Positions 17,388-26,066 of a stretch of DNA of 64,000 nucleotides are shown one piece after another. The stretch's first letter is position 1, and each line of letters begins with the position of its first letter. The notes under the pieces were generated by a model. That model searched no databases and was not told the DNA's origin. It saw only the letters and a list, made by a program, of their open reading frames with translations. The position numbers were made by a program, and so were the translations under genes. Source of the DNA: Nocardioides daeguensis. Lineage in GTDB: Bacteria > Actinomycetota > Actinomycetes > Propionibacteriales > Nocardioidaceae. The DNA is taken from positions 62,001 through 126,000 of the forward strand of contig NZ_JAHTKU010000010.1 of NCBI RefSeq assembly GCF_019192965.1, written 5' to 3'.

Positions 17388-18063
17388 GGAGCCGGTCCGG
17401 CGGATCGCGCTGGTCGCCGAGCGCAGGCTCGTCGGCCAGGCGATCGCGGCCGCCCTGCGCGGCCGCAGCCTGGCGCCGGTGCTCTTCGAGTGGCCCGAGC
17501 GTGGCGGCCGGCTCTCGTTCCGCCAGGGCCTGGCGCGCAGCGGCGCATCGGTCGGCGTGATCCTGTGCGACCTGCGTACGCCGGACCTGCTGCACGACGT
17601 GGAGCTGCTCGTCAGCCGCGGTCCGATCCGTTGGCTGGTCCTCACCGACAGCGAGTTCGGGCCGCGGTGGGGTTCGGTGCTCGGCGCGGGCGCGACCGGC
17701 GTGCTGCCCACGACCACGACCACCGCCGGTCTCGCCAAGGCGATCCGCGACACGCTTGCCGGCGGCTCGCCGACCCCGGCCGTCCTCAAAGAACGGGCGC
17801 TGCGGGAGTGGGAGAGCGTCGCGGAGGAGCAGCGCGAGCTGGTCCGCCGGATGGAGCTGTTGACCCACCGGGAGTACGAGGTCCTCGGCTCCCTGTACGA
17901 CGGCCTGTCGGTGCGCCGCATCGCCGAGGCGTCCGGCGTGGCGGAGGCCACGGTGCGCAGCCAGGTGAAGTCGTTGCGCCGCAAGCTCGGCGTCGACTCC
18001 CAGCTCGCCGCGGTCGCGCTGTACCGCCGTTCCCTGGAGGTGTTCCCCCGCGCACGTCAGTGA
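17377..18063 (+). CDS. LuxR/NarL-family response regulator
   Basis: About 228 residues from ATG 17377 (GTG 17365 is a possible alternative; neither has a strong ribosome site, and both overlap the upstream gene). The receiver has the acceptor position in VILCDLRTPD (Asp about residue 68), but the usual N-terminal acidic pair is replaced by LVAERR, so phosphorylation chemistry may be altered. The C-terminal HTH is clear: LTHREYEVLGSLYDGLSVRRIAEASGVAEATVRSQVKSLRRKL (split: LTHREYEVLG / VAEATVRSQVKSLRRKL). Its stop is 10 bases from the facing histidine kinase. It is a candidate regulator of the shared promoter element in this locus. Confidence 0.82.
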   Translation: MSVEEPVRRIALVAERRLVGQAIAAALRGRSLAPVLFEWPERGGRLSFRQGLARSGASVGVILCDLRTPDLLHDVELLVSRGPIRWLVLTDSEFGPRWGSVLGAGATGVLPTTTTTAGLAKAIRDTLAGGSPTPAVLKERALREWESVAEEQRELVRRMELLTHREYEVLGSLYDGLSVRRIAEASGVAEATVRSQVKSLRRKLGVDSQLAAVALYRRSLEVFPRARQ

Positions 18064-18073
18064 CGGGGGCGCC

Positions 18074-19588
18074 TCAGGCCGTCCGGTCGACCGCCCGGGG
18101 CAGCCGGATCACGAACGCGGCGCCGTGCTCCGGGCCGGTCTCCTCGACCAGGTCGAGCGTGCCGCCCTGCTCGAGCAGCAACCGGCGCGCCCGGTGCAGT
18201 CCGATGCCCTGGCCGTCCGAGGCCGTGCCGTGGCTGCCCCACGTGAAGAGCCGCTCGCGCACGGCCGGGTCGAGGCCGGGTCCGTTGTCGGTGACCCTGA
18301 TCTCGACGTGGTCGCCGTCAGCCGACGAGGTGATGGTGGTGCCGCGGCCGCCGGCGTGGTCGGCTGCGTTGTTGACCAGCGTGCCGAGCGCCTCGGCGAG
18401 CGCGTCGTGGCGGGCGATCACCCGGTGGCCGTGCGGCTGCCAGGAGACGTCGTGGCCGCGGGCGGCCTGGCCGACGACGAGGGGTGCGACGATCTCGTCC
18501 ACCGCGATGGTGGTCAGCGGGTCCGGCCGGGAGGCGACCGTGCGGCCGAGCCGGGCGGCTTCGCTGTCCACCATCGCCTCGAGGGCGTCCCGGCGCGGGC
18601 CGGGCGGCACCCGGCCACTGGCCAGCAGCCGCGCCGCGGCGGCGATCCCGGCCGCCGTCGAGCGCACCTCGTGGGCGACCTCCCGGTCCTGCTTGACCTC
18701 GGCCTCCGCGTCCGCCGCCAACCGGGCGTAGTGGGCCACCCGGGCGTCGGCCTGCTCCAGCGACAGCCGCAGCAGCGAGGCGGCGGTGGTCGCGGTGAGC
18801 GCGCTGAACACCGCGACGCCCACGACGGCGACGGGCGGCGGGGTCATCGCGTCGACCACGGTCGCGTACAGCCGCGCCGCGAGGATCGCGAGCATGCCGA
18901 CCCCGATCCGGGTCGATGCCCAGGCCGGGAGGGGGGAGTGGCGCAGCTCGAGGCCGATGGCGGCCAGTACGGCGCCGATCGCCACCATCAGCACGATGTC
19001 GGGGACGTCGTCGGTGGTGAGGAACGCGGAGCCGTGCTCCCACCGGGTCATCAGTGCGTGCAGGGCCAGGGTGGCCGTCAGAGCGGCCAGGCCGAGCAGC
19101 ACGCCGACGACCACCGTGTGCCGTCCCGGTGCGCGTGCCTGGCGGCCGCGGTGGATCACGACGAGCACGATCAGCACGGTGATCAGGTGCCCGTTGGTGA
19201 GCCGGTAGGAGTGCGCGCTCAGGTCCGGGTCGAGCATCCCGAGCAGGACCAGGGGGGCGTCCTGCACCGCCACGGTCGTCGCCGCGATGGCCATGCCCGC
19301 GCGCAGGCCGTCGTACGACAGCCGGGCGTCGAGGGCGAGCCCGACGCCCGCGCCGAGCAGCATGAGGTCGGAGAGCAGGATCACCGCGTGCCCGGCGAGC
19401 GCCACCCGGTCGCCGTCCGGGTCGCCCAGCACCCCGACCACCAGGTAGGGGTGCAGCAGCATGACGGCGACCGCCATGCCCCACCACCACGACGAGTGGG
19501 TTCCCCGCTGCTCGTCGCGGCTCATCCACCGCCGGCCGTGCGTCCGGACGGAACGACGAGCCCGACGGCCCCCCGGGCCCACCGTCAT
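18074..19588 (-). CDS. Membrane sensor histidine kinase
   Basis: Up to 504 residues. About eight TM helices fill residues 30-270. The cytoplasmic part has a dimerisation/H-box DREVAHEVRSTAAG (about 300), N-box NNAADHA, G1 DNGPGLD and G2 GQGIGLHRARRL. ATG 19588 touches a GGAGGG run (spacing 0), whereas GTG 19582 has it at 7 bases; the GTG is the more likely start. It is convergent with the LuxR response regulator, and the two probably form one signalling pair although they are not co-transcribed. Confidence 0.88.
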   Translation of the reverse strand: MTVGPGGRRARRSVRTHGRRWMSRDEQRGTHSSWWWGMAVAVMLLHPYLVVGVLGDPDGDRVALAGHAVILLSDLMLLGAGVGLALDARLSYDGLRAGMAIAATTVAVQDAPLVLLGMLDPDLSAHSYRLTNGHLITVLIVLVVIHRGRQARAPGRHTVVVGVLLGLAALTATLALHALMTRWEHGSAFLTTDDVPDIVLMVAIGAVLAAIGLELRHSPLPAWASTRIGVGMLAILAARLYATVVDAMTPPPVAVVGVAVFSALTATTAASLLRLSLEQADARVAHYARLAADAEAEVKQDREVAHEVRSTAAGIAAAARLLASGRVPPGPRRDALEAMVDSEAARLGRTVASRPDPLTTIAVDEIVAPLVVGQAARGHDVSWQPHGHRVIARHDALAEALGTLVNNAADHAGGRGTTITSSADGDHVEIRVTDNGPGLDPAVRERLFTWGSHGTASDGQGIGLHRARRLLLEQGGTLDLVEETGPEHGAAFVIRLPRAVDRTA

Positions 19589-19668
19589 CCCTCCATTGTG
19601 TGCACCTGCGGACGGGTTGCGGGCGGGATCTGTCGGATTGGGCTCCGCTGTCCGGGCGGCTCCTGCGC

Positions 19669-21039
19669 TCAGATGCCGTGGTTGGCGACGAACAGCCGGT
19701 CCGGGTCGGCGGCGTCGCGGGCCCGGCACAGCCGGACCCAGTCCTCGCCGTCGTAGAAGCGACTCGCGTCGACCTTGGTCTCGGCGAAGGTCGGCACCAG
19801 GCTGGTCCGCGACCACGCGCCGAGGGCGCGCACGACCGTGAAGGTGGCCGCCCTGCCGGCGACCGCGGCCTGCGGGGTCGGAGCCATCGCGACGCAGAAC
19901 AGCGCGTACTCGCCGGGGACGTGGGAGAGCGCCCCGCCACCCGCAGCCGGTACGGCGAACGCGCCGCCGAGCTGGCGCAGCTCGGCGAACATCAGGCCGC
20001 TGCGCGTCCCGGGCCCGACCTGCTCGAGGAAGACCTCGATCGCGGCCTCGTCCAGGCTGCCGAGGACGCTGTGGTCGCCGACGGCCGGCGACGGCCCGGG
20101 CGGGTCCATGTGGACCTGGAGCAGCGCGGTCGCCGGGATCCGGCCGAAGGTGTCCATCTCGGGCTCGAGCGCGCGGAGCGGAGCGAGCACCGCGGCAGCG
20201 TCCTCGTCGGACTCCAGGATCGCGCCGTCGACGACGACGATGTCGCGACCGGACAGGAACGGCGGCAGCTCGGGCAGCGGCGGGAAGCTCATCACCCGCA
20301 GCGACGTGGTCGCCGAGTCCGGCGCCGTGCGGCTCCACTCGACCCAGGCGCGGACCACCTCGGGCGCCCGGTCGCGGTCCCACAGCAGCATGCCGGCGTA
20401 CACGTCGGCGTAGGGCAGCAGGTCGAGCTCGAACGCGACGACGACCCCGAAGTTGCCGCCCCCGCCGCGCACGGCCCAGAACAGCTCCGGCTCCTCGGTG
20501 GCGCTCGCCCGGCGCAGGGTGCCGTCCGCGGTGACGACCTCGACGGCACGCAGCGCGTTGACCGCGAGGCCGTGCTGGCGGCCGTAGAACGACAACCCGC
20601 CGCCGAGCAGGTAGCCGGCGACGGCGACGTCGGGCGCCGAGCCGTGCAACACCGTCAGGCCGTGCGGCGCCGCCGCGGTGACCACGTCCGCCCACAGCGT
20701 GCCGCCGAGGACCCGGGCGGTGCGGGCGTCGGGGTCGACGGTGACGCCGGTCAGGGCGTGCATCCGGACCAGGACGACGTCGTCGAGCGCGCCCTCGGTG
20801 AGCGGCGCGGCACCGTGGCCGGAGCTCTGCGGGGCGACCCGCAGGCCGGCCTCGGCCGCAGCCCGGACGACGGCTTGGACCTCGGCCGGCGTGTGCGGGA
20901 CGGCCACGGCGGCAGGCCGCTGGTCGACGGCCAGGTTCCACGGCGTGCGGGCCGCGTCGTACCCGGGATCGCCCGGGAGGTGGATCTCGCACCCGGACGC
21001 GAGCCGGGCCAGGGGAGTCAGGTCAGGAGTCGTGGTCAT
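19669..21039 (-). CDS. FAD-linked oxidoreductase (BBE/PCMH type)
   Basis: 456 residues from ATG 21039; GTG 21057 would add six residues. The PCMH FAD domain has AEVQAVVRAAAEAGLRVAPQSSGHGA, where the His may carry 8-alpha-linked FAD, and the GGLSFYGRQHGL and RGGGGNFGVV motifs. The second covalent Cys found in bicovalent berberine-bridge enzymes (GYC) is absent here (VAGYLLGGG). The BBE tail ends VANHGI, near the usual ANHNI. Such enzymes oxidise sugars, alcohols or secondary metabolites. It is divergent from two LuxR regulators, so it may be their target. Confidence 0.88.
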   Translation of the reverse strand: MTTTPDLTPLARLASGCEIHLPGDPGYDAARTPWNLAVDQRPAAVAVPHTPAEVQAVVRAAAEAGLRVAPQSSGHGAAPLTEGALDDVVLVRMHALTGVTVDPDARTARVLGGTLWADVVTAAAPHGLTVLHGSAPDVAVAGYLLGGGLSFYGRQHGLAVNALRAVEVVTADGTLRRASATEEPELFWAVRGGGGNFGVVVAFELDLLPYADVYAGMLLWDRDRAPEVVRAWVEWSRTAPDSATTSLRVMSFPPLPELPPFLSGRDIVVVDGAILESDEDAAAVLAPLRALEPEMDTFGRIPATALLQVHMDPPGPSPAVGDHSVLGSLDEAAIEVFLEQVGPGTRSGLMFAELRQLGGAFAVPAAGGGALSHVPGEYALFCVAMAPTPQAAVAGRAATFTVVRALGAWSRTSLVPTFAETKVDASRFYDGEDWVRLCRARDAADPDRLFVANHGI

Positions 21040-21125
21040 GGCGCAACCCTGGGTCACCGAAAGGGGAGCGCACCATCCCGATTCCCGGGGTTCTTCGCGG
21101 TCCGAGGTTGCTGGGATCCGGACTT

Positions 21126-21163
21126 CCCCAGAAATATGGGATACGCACCCCCGGGTGCATACG
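21126..21163. promoter_or_regulatory. Two adjacent dyads between oxidase and LuxR regulators
   Basis: CCCAGAAATATGGG (21127-21140) is an imperfect dyad. ATACGCACCC and GGGTGCATACG (21141-21163) form a second inverted pair around a CC centre. They fill the space between the divergent starts at 21039 and 21177, so they may be operators of the FAD oxidase and/or autoregulatory sites. Confidence 0.45.
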
Positions 21164-21176
21164 CCACACTGCTCTG

Positions 21177-22304
21177 GTGGCCCGTGGACTGACTGCTGAG
21201 CGTGTGCGCCAGGACGTGGACGTGGTGGCGCGCGCCGGGCTGGACCTCGAGACCTTCCTCGGGGAGGCGCTCGACTCCATCCGCCGGGCCGTGCCGTGGG
21301 AGAGCGCCTGCGTCGCGACCCACGACCCCGGCACCCACCTGCTGACCAGCGGCCGGAAGTACGGCGCCATCGAGGGGCAGGACCAGTACGACCACGAGTT
21401 CGCGCTGATCGAGTACGGCGAGGTCGAGGCCACCGCGTTCTCCGAGCTGGTCCGCACCGGCACCGACGCCGCCAGCGTGCACCTGGTCCATGACGGCGAG
21501 GTCGAGCGCTCGGGGCGGATGGAGCGGTTCATGGTGCCGCACTTCGGCGTGCGCGACGAGGCCCGCCTGGCGTTCCGTGACGGCCGCGAGCTGTGGGGCG
21601 CGGCCGCCCTGTTCCGGGGAGCCGACGACCGGCCCTTCGACGCCGACGAGGTCGACTTCCTCGCCTCGCTGGCCGGCCCGCTCGCGCGCGGTGTTCGCGC
21701 CGGTGTGCTGACCCGGGTGGCCGACGTGGTCGCGCCGCAGCCCGGTTTCGGGCCGGCCGTGATCATCGTCGGGCCCGACGACCGGGCCACCCAGATGACC
21801 CCGACCGCCGAGCAATGGCTCGGCGAGCTGGTCGGCAGCCCGACCCATCCCGACCCGGTCTCCCCGGTGGCCGCGCTCATCGGCGCCGCCCGGCGCTACG
21901 CCCGCGGTGAGATCGACAGCCCGCCGCGCTGCCGGCTGCGCACCGCCGGCGGCATGTGGCTGGTCCTGCAGGCCGGCCCGCTGAGCCGGTTCCGTGACCG
22001 CGACGGCGACGTGGTGGTCACGATCGAGGAGGCCCGGCCGCCGGAGATCGTGGCGCTCGTCGTCGCCGCCTTCGGGCTGACCCCGCGGGAGCGCGACGTG
22101 ACCCAGATGGTGCTCCAGGGCATCGACACCAAGGAGATCGCCCGCGCGCTGCACCTGTCGGCCTACACCGTCCAGGACCACCTCAAGTCGGTCTTCGACA
22201 AGGCTGGTGTGCGCTCGCGCCGCGAGCTGATCGCGCGCGTCTACTTCGACCAGTACGTCCCGCGGATGGGCGGCGAGCTCGCTCCGTCCGGTTGGTTCGC
22301 CTGA
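21177..22304 (+). CDS. GAF-like/LuxR transcriptional regulator, paralogue 1
   Basis: 375 residues from GTG 21177, chosen because the in-frame upstream stretch runs through the palindromes and because the tandem copy begins at the equivalent position (RVRQDVxVVA). Residues about 15-185 form a GAF-like sensor (AVPWESACVATHDPGT..., ELWGAAALFRGADDRPF). The C-terminus is a LuxR HTH: GLTPRERDVTQMVLQG, TKEIARALHLSAYTVQDHLKS. It ends FDQYVPRM...SGWFA, the same tail as its neighbour. The next gene overlaps its stop (TGATG). Confidence 0.85.
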   Translation: MARGLTAERVRQDVDVVARAGLDLETFLGEALDSIRRAVPWESACVATHDPGTHLLTSGRKYGAIEGQDQYDHEFALIEYGEVEATAFSELVRTGTDAASVHLVHDGEVERSGRMERFMVPHFGVRDEARLAFRDGRELWGAAALFRGADDRPFDADEVDFLASLAGPLARGVRAGVLTRVADVVAPQPGFGPAVIIVGPDDRATQMTPTAEQWLGELVGSPTHPDPVSPVAALIGAARRYARGEIDSPPRCRLRTAGGMWLVLQAGPLSRFRDRDGDVVVTIEEARPPEIVALVVAAFGLTPRERDVTQMVLQGIDTKEIARALHLSAYTVQDHLKSVFDKAGVRSRRELIARVYFDQYVPRMGGELAPSGWFA

Positions 22305-23485
22305 TGGGGGCGCCCCTCCTGCGCGAGCGGGTCCGGCAGGACGTCGGCGTCGTCGCCCACGCCGGCCTCGACCTCGAGTCCTTCTTCGCCGAGGCCGTCG
22401 CGTCGGTCCGCCGGGCGGTGCCGTGGGTCAGCGCCTGCGTCGGCACCATCGACCCCCGCACGCTGCTGCTCACGAGCGACCGCAAGTTCGGCGACCTCGA
22501 CGAGCAGGAGGACATGCACGACGACCGGTTCGGGCTGATCGAGTACGGTAACCCGGAGCCGACGTCCTTCACGGTCCTGGCCCGGGCCGAGCGACCCGCG
22601 GCCGGCGTGCACCTGAGCACCGGCGGCGACCCGGCCAGCTCGCTGCGGATCCGCGACTACCACCAACCCTTCTTCGGCTACCGCGACGAGGTCCGGCTGA
22701 TGTTCCGCGACGGCCGCGAGGTCTGGGGCGGTATGGGGCTGATGCGCGGCCCCGACGACCGGCCCTTCGACGAGGCCGAGGTCGACTTCCTCGCCTCGCT
22801 CGCTCCGGCCTTCGCCCGCGGCGTCCGGCTCGGGCTGCTGGCGACGTTGGCCGCCCCCGACGGCACGGGCGGGACCGACGGCACCGGCGGCACCGACGGC
22901 ACCGAGCCCCTCGACCTGCCCGAGCTGCCGGGCCCAGCGGTCGTGATCGTCGGCGCCGACGACCGGGTCACCCAGATCACCGGACCGGCCGAACGCTGGC
23001 TGGGCGAGCTCGCCTCGGGTGGCCGGGGCGGGATCTCGCCCGCCGTCGTCTCCGGCCTGGTCGGCGCCGCGCGCCGCTACGCGCGCGGCGAGACGACCGA
23101 CCTGCCGCGCTGCCGGGTCCGTACGCCGCGCGGGCGCTGGCTCGTGCTCCAGGCCGGCCCGCTGAGCGGTCTCGGCAACGCCGGGGGCGACGTCGTCATC
23201 ACGATCGAGGAGGCCCGCCCGCCGGAGATCGTGGCCCTTGTCGTCGCCGCCTTCGGCCTCACGCCCCGCGAGCGCGACGTCACCCAGCTCGTGCTCCAGG
23301 GCGCCGACACCAAGGCGATCGCCAGCACGCTGCACCTGTCGGCGTACACCGTCCAGGACCACCTCAAGGCCGTCTTCGAGAAGGCCGGCGTGCGCTCGCG
23401 GCGCGAGCTGATCGCGCGGGTCTACTTCGACCAGTACGTCCCGCGGATGAACAACGGGCTGACTTCGTCCGGCTGGTTCGCCTGA
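22304..23485 (+). CDS. GAF-like/LuxR transcriptional regulator, paralogue 2
   Basis: 393 residues, ATG overlapping the upstream stop. It is collinear with paralogue 1 throughout, and the HTH region is nearly identical (GLTPRERDVTQLVLQG, TKAIASTLHLSAYTVQDHLKA). The difference is a short repetitive insert, GTGGTDGTGGTDGTEPL (about 186-202), between sensor and HTH, encoded by a GC-rich microrepeat at 22861-22910. Divergence is concentrated in the sensor half, suggesting the duplicates read different signals but bind similar DNA. Confidence 0.85.
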   Translation: MGAPLLRERVRQDVGVVAHAGLDLESFFAEAVASVRRAVPWVSACVGTIDPRTLLLTSDRKFGDLDEQEDMHDDRFGLIEYGNPEPTSFTVLARAERPAAGVHLSTGGDPASSLRIRDYHQPFFGYRDEVRLMFRDGREVWGGMGLMRGPDDRPFDEAEVDFLASLAPAFARGVRLGLLATLAAPDGTGGTDGTGGTDGTEPLDLPELPGPAVVIVGADDRVTQITGPAERWLGELASGGRGGISPAVVSGLVGAARRYARGETTDLPRCRVRTPRGRWLVLQAGPLSGLGNAGGDVVITIEEARPPEIVALVVAAFGLTPRERDVTQLVLQGADTKAIASTLHLSAYTVQDHLKAVFEKAGVRSRRELIARVYFDQYVPRMNNGLTSSGWFA

Positions 23486-23503
23486 GGCCTCAGCCCGCGA
23501 ACC
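23475..23503. terminator. Hairpin across convergent stops
   Basis: GGTTCGC (23475-23481) pairs with GCGAACC (23497-23503), with the inner palindrome CTGAGGCCTCAG. It spans the 4-base gap between the LuxR gene and the facing ABC ATPase, so it could end both transcripts. Confidence 0.45.
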
Positions 23504-24527
23504 CGAGCACGTCGCCGACCACGGCGACCTGGACCTTGTCGCCGGCCGCGGGGACCGAGTCGGCGGGAGTGCGGGCGGTGACCTGCTCGCCGGTGGCGAG
23601 CCGGACCCGGATCGTGGCGTCGTGGCCGAAGAAGCTGACGTCGACGACCTCGCCGGGCACCCCGTCCGCGGCGTCGTCGGCGCGGACCTGCAGCTGCTCG
23701 GAGCGGACGGCGAACCGGGCCGGGCCGGGCGTCGTGCTCCCGCGCAGCGCGACCTCGCCGAGCGCGCACCGGCCGCGGCCCGCGGCGGTGACCTCGCCGG
23801 GCAGCAGGGAGGCGTGCCCGATGAACGCGGCGACGCGGGGGTCCGCCGGCGTCAGGTAGACCGAGGCCGGGTCGGCGACCTGGAGGAACTGGCCCTCGAC
23901 CATGACGGCGACCTGGTCGGCGAGGGAGAGCGCCTCACCCTGGTCGTGGGTGACGAGGACGGCGGCGGCGTCGGCCGCGCGCAGCGCCCGGACCACCGCG
24001 CGGCCGGTCTCCTCGCGCAGTGACGCGTCGAGGGAGGAGAACGGCTCGTCGAGCAGCACCAGGGCGGGTCGCGGCGCGAGTGCGCGGGCGAGCGCGACCC
24101 GCTGCTGCTGACCGCCGGACAGCTCGTGGGGGTAGCGCTCGGCGAGGCCCGGGTCGAGCTCGACCAGCCGCAGCGCCTCGGCGACCACGGTCGCGGCGTC
24201 GCGGCGCCGGGCTCGCGGCAGGCCGAACGCGACGTTGCGGGCGACGCTGAGGTGGGGGAAGAGCGCGCCCTCCTGGGGGACGTAGCCGATGCCGCGGTGG
24301 CGGGCCGGCACGTTGCGTGGACCGCCCACGACCTGGCGTCCCGCCACCTCGATGGTGCCGGCGGTGGGCTCGACGAAGCCGGCGACCGCCCGCAGCAGCG
24401 TGGTCTTGCCGCAGCCCGAGGAGCCGAGGATCGCGGTGACACCGGACTCGACGTGGAGGTCGAGCCGCTGGAGCACGCTCGTGCGGCCGTACCCGGCCTC
24501 CAGGCCGCGGATCTCGAGTGCAGACAT
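23490..24527 (-). CDS. fbpC: Fe(III) ABC transporter ATP-binding protein (FbpC-like)
   Basis: 345 residues. Walker A GSSGCGKTTLLRA at about 35-47, Q-loop YVPQEGALFPH, signature LSGGQQQRVALARAL at about 132, Walker B LVLLDEPFSSLDA and the H-loop LVTHDQ. The C-terminal TOBE-like domain (about 240-345) has FAVRSEQLQVRADD, and the order matches FbpC/PotA-type importers. It energises uptake of iron delivered by the lipoprotein encoded upstream. The start lies one base after the permease stop. Confidence 0.88.
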   Translation of the reverse strand: MSALEIRGLEAGYGRTSVLQRLDLHVESGVTAILGSSGCGKTTLLRAVAGFVEPTAGTIEVAGRQVVGGPRNVPARHRGIGYVPQEGALFPHLSVARNVAFGLPRARRRDAATVVAEALRLVELDPGLAERYPHELSGGQQQRVALARALAPRPALVLLDEPFSSLDASLREETGRAVVRALRAADAAAVLVTHDQGEALSLADQVAVMVEGQFLQVADPASVYLTPADPRVAAFIGHASLLPGEVTAAGRGRCALGEVALRGSTTPGPARFAVRSEQLQVRADDAADGVPGEVVDVSFFGHDATIRVRLATGEQVTARTPADSVPAAGDKVQVAVVGDVLGFAG

Positions 24528-24528
24528 G

Positions 24529-25983
24529 TCAGTGCCCCCTGGCGCTGAAGCGGGCGAGCAGCCACGTGGACGGGACGGAGAGGACGATGAGGGCGAGCGC
24601 GTACGGCGCGGCGGCGCCGTACGCGATCGAGGAGGCGTCGGACCAGAACCTGGTCGCGAGCGTCTCGGTGCCGATCGGTGCGAGCAGCAGCGTCGCGGTC
24701 AGCTCGGTGGACACGGCGAGGGCGACGAGGGCGGCCCCCGACGCCAGCCCCGGTACGACGAGCGGCAGGGTCACCCGCCGGGCCACCTCGGGGCCGCTGC
24801 AGCCCAGGCTGCGGGCCACCTCCTCGAGGCCGGGCGGCACCAGCTCGAAGGTGCCGCGCACGCTGACGACCGCCCGGGGCAGGAACAAGATGAGGTAGCC
24901 GACGAGGAGCAGCGCCAGGGTCTGGTAGAGGTCCGGCACCGCGCGGATCGACACCGTCACCAGCGCCAGCGCGATCACGATGCCCGGCATCGCGCTGGCG
25001 GTGTAGACGCTGCGCTCGATGGCCGTGGTGAGGAGGCCGCGGTGCCGTACCGCCAGCCACACCACGGGGATCGCGGCCACGGTGGTCAGTGCGCCCGCGA
25101 GCAGGGCGAGCAGCAGGGTGTTGCCGAGGGCGCTGGTCAGCTCGCCGCCGTCGAGGCCGGTGGAGGTGCCGCGGACCAGCCAGCGGACCAGGGCGCCCAG
25201 GGGGACGCCGAGCGCCCAGAGCGCGAGCCCGGCCAGGCCGGCGAGCACCAGCGGGCGGCGGCGGCCGAGCCGGACGGGGGTGAACTCCCGGCTGGTGCCC
25301 GCGCCCACCCGCGACCGCGGCCGACGGCCGCGCAGCAGGAGCTCGATGCCCAGCAGGAGCAGGCAGAACGTGACCAGCACCAGCGCCAGGAGGGTGGCCT
25401 CGGGGCCGTTGAAGACCGTGGCGTACTGCTGCAGGATCGCGGTCGTCAGGGTCGGGTAGTTGAGCAGCTGCAGGGCGCCGTACTCCGCCAGCAGGTGCAG
25501 CCCGACGAGCAGCGCGCCCCCCAGCACCGCGGGGCTGATCGCCGGCAGGGTGACCCGGAGGAACACCTGCCACGGGCCCTTGCCCAGCGCGGTCGCGACC
25601 TCCTCCACGGCCGGGTCGAGACGGCGCAGCGCCGCGACCGTCGGCAGGTAGACGAGCGGGTAGTAGGAGAGCGTCACCACCATCACCGCGCCGGGGTAGG
25701 ACTGCACGGCGTGGGTCGTCGAGACCCAGCCGAAGCCGTTGACGAACGCGGGGACGGCGAGCGGTGCGCAGAGCAGGCCGTGCCACCACCCCCGGCCCGG
25801 TACGTCGGTCCGCTCGACCACCCAGGCGCCCGCCACGCCCACCACCACGCTGGTCAGCACCCCGGCGACCAGCAGCCGGCTGGTGTTCCACAGCAGCTCC
25901 CCGATCCGGGGTCGCCACAGGAAGTCGACGGCCTCGTCGCGGCCGAGCTCGGCCGTGGTCCACAAGACGTAGCCGAGCGGCAC
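24529..25983 (-). CDS. fbpB: Fe(III) ABC transporter permease (FbpB-like, fused double permease)
   Basis: At least 484 residues with two homologous six-helix halves. Each has an EAA loop: EEVATALGKGPWQVFLRVTLPAI (split EEVATALGKG / VFLRVTLPAI) and EEVARSLGCSGPEVARRVTL. The first canonical start, GTG 25983, cuts into a hydrophobic stretch. In frame upstream lies LSLRHPGPTSTRS then ALLLVGLAIAGLALVPLGYV, the missing first TM helix. The only plausible initiator for it is CTG 26070, which overlaps the stop of the binding-protein gene and has AGGAGG about 9 bases before. The protein is therefore probably 513 residues with a CTG start. Confidence 0.85.
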   Translation of the reverse strand: MPLGYVLWTTAELGRDEAVDFLWRPRIGELLWNTSRLLVAGVLTSVVVGVAGAWVVERTDVPGRGWWHGLLCAPLAVPAFVNGFGWVSTTHAVQSYPGAVMVVTLSYYPLVYLPTVAALRRLDPAVEEVATALGKGPWQVFLRVTLPAISPAVLGGALLVGLHLLAEYGALQLLNYPTLTTAILQQYATVFNGPEATLLALVLVTFCLLLLGIELLLRGRRPRSRVGAGTSREFTPVRLGRRRPLVLAGLAGLALWALGVPLGALVRWLVRGTSTGLDGGELTSALGNTLLLALLAGALTTVAAIPVVWLAVRHRGLLTTAIERSVYTASAMPGIVIALALVTVSIRAVPDLYQTLALLLVGYLILFLPRAVVSVRGTFELVPPGLEEVARSLGCSGPEVARRVTLPLVVPGLASGAALVALAVSTELTATLLLAPIGTETLATRFWSDASSIAYGAAAPYALALIVLSVPSTWLLARFSARGH

Positions 25984-26066
25984 CAGCGCCAGGCCGGCGA
26001 TCGCCAGCCCGACGAGGAGGAGTGCGGGGGTCGAACGGGTCGAGGTCGGACCCGGGTGGCGCAGGC

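Noticed and set aside
22861..22910. Repeat in the second LuxR gene as a separate element
   Set aside because: It stays in frame and encodes a Gly/Thr/Asp linker, so it is a coding microrepeat rather than an insertion.
21177..23485. The two LuxR regulators as one gene split by a frameshift
   Set aside because: Each has a full sensor and a full HTH and they align end to end with each other, so they are tandem duplicates.
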